Source: Deltaproteobacteria bacterium
GTDB taxonomy: Bacteria > Desulfobacterota > Desulfobulbia > Desulfobulbales > BM004
Assembly (NCBI GenBank): GCA_019312695.1
Contig: JAFDCT010000142.1
Location: 1 to 11,701 of the forward strand
DNA: 11,701 bases
Direction: 5' to 3'
This document shows positions 1-5,113 of the stretch, one piece after another. Position 1 is the stretch's first letter. Each line of letters begins with the position of its first letter. Made by a program: the position numbers and the translations under genes. The notes below the pieces were generated by a model. The model saw only the letters and a program-made list of their open reading frames with translations. It did no database searches and was not told the DNA's origin.

Positions 1-262
1 CGGAGCCGCACCCCTCGCCAACGACAATTTCAAGATTGGGGCAGGCAGCTTGTATATAGATGGCAAGAGCCTCAACAAGTTCAACCGGGGTAGTAATGGG
101 AGGGCGCTGCGGTTCAACGAGGTTCGGCTTGATGATAATTCTTTTTACCGCGGCAAGATGTTCAACCAGTCCTGCAGCATCAAGGAGACGGGGCACGGAT
201 TTTTGCCATGAAGTGAAGCTGGTTGAATATATTGTGCTGTTTTTGGTGTTAGGTCCGGTCAT
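1..262 (-). CDS. DUF362 family protein, N-terminal part (runs off window edge)
   Basis: The first 87 residues of a protein that continues beyond base 1. The reading frame starts at an ATG (262-260 on the minus strand), with a GAG-type ribosome-binding site six bases upstream. Visible DUF362 hallmarks are the strand-turn KPNLV at residues 45-49, a PPxTTP segment at 54-59, a helix beginning VELVEAL, and a strand ending VVGEG at 80-84. This is the usual order at the start of DUF362. The biochemical role of the family is mostly unsettled; many members carry a C-terminal ferredoxin domain and sit near redox or corrinoid genes, but the C-terminus cannot be seen here. It lies 101 bases downstream of the HgdC-like activase on the same strand, so a functional link is possible but inferred. 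Confidence 0.8.
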   Translation of the reverse strand, partial: MTGPNTKNSTIYSTSFTSWQKSVPRLLDAAGLVEHLAAVKRIIIKPNLVEPQRPPITTPVELVEALAIYIQAACPNLEIVVGEGCGS

Positions 263-354
263 CAAATTCTCGTTATATAATAATTCATATTTACTGATCC
301 TGGCCAAAGGCTGAAAAACACTCCCGTACTCCTAAAACCCTGTACTCCAAAGCC

Positions 355-382
355 CTCAGTGCCTTAATGCCTCTGTGCCTTT
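355..382. repeat. CTC(A/T)GTGCC intergenic word pair overlapping the activase 3' end
   Basis: CTCAGTGCC (355-363) and CTCTGTGCC (371-379) lie 16 bases apart across the activase stop codon. The 13-base CCTCTGTGCCTTT (370-382) recurs exactly at 6648-6660 in the 3' end of the RACo-like gene. GTACTCC also occurs twice nearby (326-332 and 342-348). These look like members of a short dispersed repeat family in this genome. Confidence 0.6.
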
Positions 383-1047
383 GAGTTTTGCGGGTTACTA
401 TCTTTTCTTGCTATTGCTTTAAGCCCTTCAAGCAGCACAAAACGACCCAGGGGAACTACCTGGCAGGGGAAACTCTGCACAAACAGAGGATTGTCACATA
501 GTCCTCCAGAAAGATACAATTTTGTGGGTGAGCCTGCAAACCTGTAGGCATTGATGGCTATTCCCATGACAAACCGGGCCACTGCCTCTGCATCCGGAGT
601 TCCGGAAACAACATCATCAAAAATACGGCTCATGCCCAAAACCCCGCAGGTGACAGAAAAAGGCCGGTCCGGAACAGGCAGTACGTGATAGTCAAGATCG
701 TAATAACGTGCCAGCAGCTCTATGGTGAATCCCATGGAAGCCCCGCATTCACTGTTCCAGCCCATGTCATTGAGACGGCCGTCAATATAATGAATGAATT
801 TAATGTCGCGGCTGCCGCAGTCAAGCAGGACAAAATCATTTTCAGTAATCAGCTGTTCGCCGCCGCGGGCCAGCACGGTCAGTTCGTTAACATAGCGGTC
901 TGAGAAGCGCTTGCCGTTGTGGCCGGTTGCAATGGTAACCCTGTTCTCGACCGTCGTTGTCTTACTGGGAATAATATAGGGCTCAGGTCTGGCGGCAGAA
1001 AGATCGAGAAACTTACTGTATGATGTGCCAAAATCTCCAAGTATCAT
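364..1047 (-). CDS. Compact BadF/HgdC-type ATP-dependent reductive activase
   Basis: A 227-residue ASKHA-fold ATPase of the BadF/BadG/BcrA/BcrD (HgdC) family. Known members are homodimers bridged by one [4Fe-4S] cluster; they use ATP to push a low-potential electron into a partner such as a 2-hydroxyacyl-CoA dehydratase or benzoyl-CoA reductase. Visible in order: phosphate-1 loop GDFGTSYSKF (residues 4-13), ATGHNGKR (40-47) followed by VNELTVLARGG (53-63), phosphate-2 loop LLDCGSRDIKF (74-84, replacing the usual DIGGQDxK), the first cluster cysteine Cys101 in SECGASMGF, the second, Cys134, in VTCGVLG, and the adenosine motif LYLSGGLCDNPLF (177-189). At 227 residues it is shorter than the usual roughly 260. 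The tail after about residue 214 is not conserved-looking and is encoded by a CTCTGTGCC-type intergenic word. The ATG start has no strong Shine-Dalgarno. The gene upstream on this strand probably encodes its partner. The general family is secure; the substrate is unknown. Confidence 0.82.
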   Translation of the reverse strand: MILGDFGTSYSKFLDLSAARPEPYIIPSKTTTVENRVTIATGHNGKRFSDRYVNELTVLARGGEQLITENDFVLLDCGSRDIKFIHYIDGRLNDMGWNSECGASMGFTIELLARYYDLDYHVLPVPDRPFSVTCGVLGMSRIFDDVVSGTPDAEAVARFVMGIAINAYRFAGSPTKLYLSGGLCDNPLFVQSFPCQVVPLGRFVLLEGLKAIARKDSNPQNSKAQRH

Positions 1048-1085
1048 AAAGTTATAAGTGAGCTAAAGTGACTAAAGTTACAAGT
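1048..1085. repeat. Imperfect direct repeat AAAGTTA(T/C)AAGT upstream of the activase
   Basis: Two 12-base copies, AAAGTTATAAGT at 1048-1059 and AAAGTTACAAGT at 1074-1085, differ at one position and flank a third AAAGTGACT-like word. They sit immediately upstream of the minus-strand activase start. The spacing of 26 bases would fit an operator, but the words also look like the low-complexity intergenic repeats seen elsewhere in this window. An 11-base word from the first copy (TAAAGTTATAA) recurs at 4332-4342, upstream of lptF. Confidence 0.4.
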
Positions 1086-1132
1086 TTTTAAATACATCCT
1101 ATTTCTCCGGTTTCTCCCCTAGACCCGTAGAA

Positions 1133-1160
1133 CCTCGAACCTCGAATCTCGAACCTCGAA
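1133..1160. repeat. Four tandem heptamers CCTCGAA
   Basis: Four consecutive 7-base units at 1133, 1140, 1147 and 1154; three read CCTCGAA and the third TCTCGAA. On the minus strand this is a TTCGAGG series. It lies between the stop of the dehydratase-like gene and the activase start, inside a 137-base intergenic stretch. No function is evident. It may be a simple-sequence expansion or part of a dispersed intergenic repeat family. Confidence 0.8.
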
Positions 1161-1184
1161 CCAACGACCCTTTGCCCCCTGTTT

Positions 1185-1931
1185 TCAATACACTCCCGAC
1201 AATTCCAGAAAAGCCTGGATCTTTGCCTTGGCACTGCCGCCTGCCGTCACGTCACTGTCCAGAAAGAGTCCATGGGGATGTTTAAGTGCCAGGTGTCTGG
1301 CCAGGGCTGTTTTGGCGCAGAATGACTGGGCATAAAAAACGGTCGGCACCTCAGGATTATAATGAAGCTCAAGTTCATGGTCTGCCGGTGTTTTATTTTC
1401 CATGCATCTGGTCCAGCCGTAAATATGGGTCGTAGCAGGAAAGAGTTCCAGAATGGAAAAATCCCTCGGCGGCACCCCCCAGAATCCGGCCGCCGGTGTA
1501 CATTCAGGTGGAGTTTTTGCCGATTTTTCAGCGGTTTTTACGCCCTCGGTTATTTGTTCGAATTTTTGCACAAGGTCCATTCGGGTCCGACAGATCGGGT
1601 TCCCAAAACCTGTCGTATCTTCATTTCTGGTCTTTATTACAGGGATGGCAAGCATATCCTCCAGAACTGTTGCCACATGCAGCGCGCAGTCGCATTTTCC
1701 CGGACCGACATCAATATAGATGGCCTCCAGATGAAGGTGTAGCGCATTTAAGACTACGGTGCGCAGGATGGCGCAATAGACCTTGGGCAGATAGGGCGCG
1801 GTCAACTCTATGTCAGCCCTGATCATGGGAGTGTCAAGGTCATGAATCGTAATATTGTCAGCATTCAGTTGCCTGATAATTTCTAACGGCGGCATACCGA
1901 CAATACCAACATTTTTGTAATTCTTAATCAT
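1185..1931 (-). CDS. Small protein resembling a miniature 2-hydroxyacyl-CoA dehydratase (HgdB-like) component, with internal duplication
   Basis: A 248-residue soluble protein, not confidently recognised. The N-terminal half (GIVGMPPLEII at residues 9-19, a LPKVYC turn at 48-53, IYIDVGPGKCDC at 71-82) follows the pattern of HgdB/BcrB/BcrC subunits: a P-x-E-I-I opening, a cysteine after a Pro-rich turn, then a hydrophobic strand ending near CD. The second half repeats the pattern (GFWGVPPRDF from 149, VPTVFY from 195, LFLD at 222-225), so the protein looks like two copies of one unit. Cysteines are at 53, 80, 82, 114, 144, 176 and 205, several suitable as Fe-S ligands. It is well short of a normal D component (about 370-380 residues). 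The gene follows lptG by 43 bases (28 if the TTG at 1946 is used); neither start has a clear ribosome-binding site, and the ATG was preferred. It precedes an HgdC-type activase, which supports a redox-partner role. The function is inferred. Confidence 0.5.
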   Translation of the reverse strand: MIKNYKNVGIVGMPPLEIIRQLNADNITIHDLDTPMIRADIELTAPYLPKVYCAILRTVVLNALHLHLEAIYIDVGPGKCDCALHVATVLEDMLAIPVIKTRNEDTTGFGNPICRTRMDLVQKFEQITEGVKTAEKSAKTPPECTPAAGFWGVPPRDFSILELFPATTHIYGWTRCMENKTPADHELELHYNPEVPTVFYAQSFCAKTALARHLALKHPHGLFLDSDVTAGGSAKAKIQAFLELSGVY

Positions 1932-1974
1932 TTTAATATGTTGCAATTATAAAAAAATCAATTTTCAATTTAAA

Positions 1975-3054
1975 TCACCTGTCTTCCTGCAGGATAAGAT
2001 ACGTTCCGGTTAAGGCAATTACCAGATGTATGGACCAGGCTGCGAGGTGATGATTTAAGATCTCAGCCTTGGCCAAAGACTGGAGGACAGACCAGCCTCC
2101 CCAGGCGCCAAAGGCCAGGCCGCAGCTTAGGGGGATAGCCAGTGACAGATCCCGGCCCCATCTCTGGTGTGCAATCAACAGCAGGGGCAGCCCAAGCATG
2201 AGAAGAGGTATACCCAGGAAGATAAATGATATCCGCTCAAGCAGTTTCAGCTCTGCCTCGGTTCCTCGTAATCCCTTATTGGTCATGGTGAGTGAAAAAA
2301 GTTCAGAAAGTGACATCTCATTTATTTTGTACTCAGGTATAAAAAAATCGTCGGGCTGAACCTTTAAGGGCAAACTTGTTTCAGCATAGGTGGTAATCTG
2401 ATAATTGCCATCAGCGTTTTTTTGTTTAATGCGGGTGTTTTCAAAGGTCCATTTGCCGTTATTCCAGAAAGCCGAGTCGGCGGTCAGAAAAGTATCCAGG
2501 CGGTAGTTTTCATCCCAGCTGCTAAAAATAAAGAAGTCAAAGCGGTTGTTGCTTAATTCATGCTTCTCGAAAGAATAAAATCCCAGTTCATCCTTGTAGT
2601 AAAAACGATTGTTACGCAATATGCCACGGGGTTTTTCCTCCCGCACCTGCTCATAGAAAATAACATTGGTACTGGCAGTTGTCGGCGGTACTATCCACTC
2701 GGCAAATCCGAGGGTCAGCAGAGTAAAGACAACAGCGGTAGCGGTAATGGGAAAGGTAATTCTGAAGGTATGGATCCCGACGGCCTTTAATGCAAGGATC
2801 TCACCGCGATGGTTTAGAAGACCCAGAACGATAATGCCGCCCAAGAGAATAATAATAGGAGTAAGCTGTTCAACCATGAGAGGAATTTTGAAGATAAAAT
2901 ATTTAGCAGCCAATGCGAAACTCTTCTGATTTTCGATAAAATCATCAATGCGTTCAAAAAAATCTATCAGGAGATAAACGGTCACCAGGGCTGCCATGAC
3001 AAGCACCATATATTTGGCAAACTGCTTGAAAAGGTAGCGGTCGAGCAGGAGCAT
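1975..3054 (-). CDS. lptG: LptG, inner-membrane permease of the LPS exporter
   Basis: A 359-residue YjgP/YjgQ-family permease. With LptF it forms the membrane part of the LptB2FG ABC transporter, which extracts lipopolysaccharide from the inner membrane and passes it to LptC/LptA. Visible: N-terminal RYLFKQFAKY, hydrophobic spans at about 15-31, 57-80 and 99-116, the cytoplasmic coupling segment GEILALKAVGI (84-94) between spans 2 and 3 that contacts LptB, a central polar beta-rich periplasmic domain (about 120-265), and three C-terminal spans ending just before the terminal QEDR. The length is typical. The ATG overlaps the lptF stop by one base (TGATG), and a strong GGGGAGGG ribosome-binding site lies within the lptF 3' end, so the two are translationally coupled. 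lptF precedes it on the strand. Confidence 0.94.
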   Translation of the reverse strand: MLLLDRYLFKQFAKYMVLVMAALVTVYLLIDFFERIDDFIENQKSFALAAKYFIFKIPLMVEQLTPIIILLGGIIVLGLLNHRGEILALKAVGIHTFRITFPITATAVVFTLLTLGFAEWIVPPTTASTNVIFYEQVREEKPRGILRNNRFYYKDELGFYSFEKHELSNNRFDFFIFSSWDENYRLDTFLTADSAFWNNGKWTFENTRIKQKNADGNYQITTYAETSLPLKVQPDDFFIPEYKINEMSLSELFSLTMTNKGLRGTEAELKLLERISFIFLGIPLLMLGLPLLLIAHQRWGRDLSLAIPLSCGLAFGAWGGWSVLQSLAKAEILNHHLAAWSIHLVIALTGTYLILQEDR

Positions 3055-4229
3055 CAGTTCCCTCCCCGGCGTCTGCGGAATTTACTGAAAAGGGCATAGG
3101 TGAAATCGTAGAATTTCTCCATATAGAGAGTATGTCTTTCTCCAGCAACATTTCTGATGAATAACAGTGTCAGGCCCAGAAATATGATATTAGGCAGCCA
3201 CATGGCAGCCGCTGGCGGCATATACAGGGATTCACTTATGGTCTTGGCCCCGGTCAGCAGGACATAATATAAAATAAAAATGACCAGACCAAGGGGAATG
3301 CCAACGGTCTTATGCCTGGGGCCGGAAAGGAACCCAAGCGGAAACCCGAGAAGCGTTAGGATAAAACAGCTCACAGGCAAAGCCAGCCTTTGATGGAATT
3401 CATTCAAATAGGAAGCTGCCTCCCGGGTGTTTTTTCCCAGCCGGTCAGCCTCGGCCAGGAGTTCGCCCGGCAGCATGGTGGACTTGCCAGTTTTGGCAAG
3501 AGGATTTGTTCTTGGTGCTTCAAGCGGCAAGACCATGTCATACTGTTCAAAATCTATGGTCTGGACCGCATCCAGGGTGGTACGGTTTAAGATGCCGTTA
3601 TGCAATGAAATTGAGAGCGTGCCCAGATTTGAATCAGCTGAAATTACACCGTTTTCTGAAATAATTGTTACCGGATGTCTGCTGTCACGCGTGTCAGAGA
3701 TATAGACGCCATTCCATGTTTTGGATTTCTTATCAATATGGTCGGCATAAAGTACAATATTGCCTAAATTTTGACTGAAACGTTTCTCTTGCATGGATCT
3801 TTCCACTTTTTCCTTGGCGAGCTGAAAGGCAAGTTCGACCGTGGCCCTGTTGCCTGCAGGAATAAGGTAAATGGCAAAAAGACCGGTGAGCAGTGCGGTA
3901 CAAAGGGCAACGAATATCACTGGAGGAAGCATTCTGTAAAGACTTATGCCGCTGGCTTTTAAAACCATCAGTTCATTTTCGTTATTAATGTGGGTTATGC
4001 CCAGAACAACACCCATCATGCTTGACATGGGCAGGGCAAAAAGCAGCAGCTGTGGTGAGAAATAAGCATACAATCTGATAAAATCACCAAAACCGATATT
4101 ATAATCCAGTATTATATCGAGTATCGGGATGAGCTTACCCAGAAAAAGTATGGAGGTTAATATAATGAGACTGGCATAAAATGGGGCCAGAACCTGATTG
4201 ATAAGGTATGTATAAAGTAACCTGGGCAT
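3054..4229 (-). CDS. lptF: LptF, inner-membrane permease of the LPS exporter
   Basis: A 391-residue YjgP/YjgQ-family permease, partner of LptG in the LPS-extracting ABC transporter. Visible: N-terminal LLYTYLINQVLAPF followed by hydrophobic spans at about 16-36, 57-79 and 101-124, the LptB-contact segment NENELMVLKASGIS (83-96), a periplasmic beta-jellyroll region (about 125-278), the conserved EFHQRLALP (277-285) leading into three C-terminal spans (about 284-302, 311-329, 340-360), and a cytoplasmic tail ending in a basic RRRR cluster (385-388). Assignment as LptF rather than LptG rests on being first in the pair, slightly longer, and on the HQRLALP and ALKASGIS-type motifs. The start ATG has no strong Shine-Dalgarno; a 30-codon reading frame ends six bases before it. 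Confidence 0.93.
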   Translation of the reverse strand: MPRLLYTYLINQVLAPFYASLIILTSILFLGKLIPILDIILDYNIGFGDFIRLYAYFSPQLLLFALPMSSMMGVVLGITHINNENELMVLKASGISLYRMLPPVIFVALCTALLTGLFAIYLIPAGNRATVELAFQLAKEKVERSMQEKRFSQNLGNIVLYADHIDKKSKTWNGVYISDTRDSRHPVTIISENGVISADSNLGTLSISLHNGILNRTTLDAVQTIDFEQYDMVLPLEAPRTNPLAKTGKSTMLPGELLAEADRLGKNTREAASYLNEFHQRLALPVSCFILTLLGFPLGFLSGPRHKTVGIPLGLVIFILYYVLLTGAKTISESLYMPPAAAMWLPNIIFLGLTLLFIRNVAGERHTLYMEKFYDFTYALFSKFRRRRGGN

Positions 4230-4591
4230 AATTTTCAGCAGGATTCGATAAAATCAAGGATCATAGAAATATTGCCTGTCGGCAGAGTTTTTTTGCGAAA
4301 ACCGGATAAAAGTATATAAGGTTCCATAATGTAAAGTTATAACCTCCCGGGTTTATTGACACTATTTACTGAAATACTCTAACAGCCCGGACAGGCCAGT
4401 GCAAGCATAATGGCATGGTAAGCTCTGTACAGATAGCGATTGAACCGCGCAGCCCATAAAAGTATAGTTTGTAAACCCGAACTTGACATTGGGGTTGAGA
4501 CATTGTATCCCGTTTATCCCTGTTCTGTTCAAAAAGGGGGTGGACAGAAAAATGTTGTTGAAGAGGCTGGGGACAGGTTTGAGGCAGGTTG
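4230..4591. other. 362-base stretch between lptF and crcB with no confident gene
   Basis: No tRNA, rRNA or recognised small RNA could be identified. The segment 4362-4591 is open on the minus strand in a frame that runs on into crcB out of frame, but its composition is unlike protein (no domain, mixed low-complexity) and it is judged a shadow. On the minus strand it holds a GGGAGG at 4348-4343 and the small frame ending just before lptF. On the plus strand, TTGACA-like words are near 4356 and 4484 without convincing -10 partners. It presumably contains the lptF promoter and the 3' end of the crcB transcript. Confidence 0.5.
4235..4327 (-). CDS. Possible 30-residue leader ORF before lptF
   Basis: An ATG at 4327 opens a frame of 30 codons (MEPYILLSGF start, ending FIESC) whose TGA lies five bases before the lptF ATG. 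A GGAGG at 4347-4343 lies 15 bases upstream of the ATG, further than is usual for initiation. There is no recognisable domain. It could be a translated leader that feeds ribosomes to lptF, which itself lacks a good ribosome-binding site, or a chance frame. The call is weak. Confidence 0.15.
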   Translation of the reverse strand: MEPYILLSGFRKKTLPTGNISMILDFIESC

Positions 4592-4978
4592 TCAGCGCAG
4601 CATGAAAATCAGACGCTTGCAAAGCAGAATCCCGCAGAAGACCAGCAATATACCTAAAACATTGCTTAATGTGATATAGGCCAGCCCGGTTTTCCAGTCG
4701 CCCATCTTGAACAGCTGAAAGGTTTCCCTGGTGAACGTGGAAAAGGTGGTAAAACCACCCAGCAGGCCGGTAAAGATAAAAAGGCGCCATTCATGCGACC
4801 AGTGGGTCTCATCGAACAGGCACCAGATAAAACCGATAAGAAACGAGCCCAGGAGGTTAACGGCAAGTGTTCCTGCCGGGAAGACGGGTCCGGCAAAGCG
4901 CTGGACAAAGAGAAACATTCCGTGCCGGCAGGCTGCTCCGATAGAGCCCCCGGCCATAATTGCAATAATGTTGAGCAT
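4592..4978 (-). CDS. crcB: CrcB/Fluc fluoride ion channel
   Basis: A 128-residue inner-membrane protein of the CrcB (Fluc) family, dual-topology dimers that let fluoride leak out of the cell and prevent its toxic build-up. Four hydrophobic helices are visible at about 3-22, 34-54, 65-90 and 98-122. Signature residues are GGSIGAACRHG (10-20), the pore segment GTLAVNLLGSFLIGF (36-50) with Asn41, and the family hallmark GLLGGFTTFSTF (71-82), whose Phe79 and Phe82 match the fluoride-stacking phenylalanines and whose GGxTT break forms the central sodium site. The length is normal for the family. No fluoride riboswitch was found upstream of its start, and the ribosome-binding site is weak. It is divergent from the RACo-like gene; nothing in that neighbourhood suggests a shared task. 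Confidence 0.95.
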   Translation of the reverse strand: MLNIIAIMAGGSIGAACRHGMFLFVQRFAGPVFPAGTLAVNLLGSFLIGFIWCLFDETHWSHEWRLFIFTGLLGGFTTFSTFTRETFQLFKMGDWKTGLAYITLSNVLGILLVFCGILLCKRLIFMLR

Positions 4979-5040
4979 AAAACGTACTGATTTAAAAAAT
5001 GATTTTAAGTAAACGGCAAATTTTGGCTACACTTACCATT

Positions 5041-5069
5041 CAATGCTTTTCCCGTCAAGAAAAGCATTG
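5041..5069. promoter_or_regulatory. Perfect 10-bp inverted repeat ahead of the RACo-like gene
   Basis: CAATGCTTTT at 5041-5050 is followed by a nine-base spacer and its exact reverse complement AAAAGCATTG at 5060-5069. It lies 44 bases before the RACo-like ATG and 62 bases upstream of the divergent crcB start. There is no T-run on either side, so it is unlikely to be an intrinsic terminator. A leader hairpin or an operator in the divergent promoter region is more plausible. It also falls inside a stop-free extension of the RACo-like frame. Confidence 0.55.
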
Positions 5070-5113
5070 CTGACTGGTTCGTCGGCCTCAATGGAGTAAC
5101 AGAGGGAATTGCT

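Noticed and set aside
1133..1160. CRISPR-like array
   Set aside because: The units are seven bases long and directly abutting, with no spacers and no cas genes.
1362..1742. A 126-codon plus-strand frame opposite the dehydratase-like gene
   Set aside because: The minus-strand frame has a repeated domain pattern and fits the operon. The plus-strand frame has no domain and no ribosome-binding site.
4420..4460. tRNA suggested by GGTTCAATC on the minus strand
   Set aside because: Bases flanking the T-loop-like word do not form a T stem, and no acceptor or anticodon arm could be drawn.
4362..4790. A 142-codon minus-strand frame overlapping crcB
   Set aside because: It overlaps the well-supported crcB out of frame and has no domain or protein-like pattern; its non-overlapping part is unlike coding sequence.
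4979..5113. Fluoride riboswitch upstream of crcB
   Set aside because: The minus-strand leader was read for the conserved GG...GATGG and CTGATGGCTCCTAC-type blocks of the crcB RNA motif. Neither is present, and the region is only 135 bases shared with a divergent gene.
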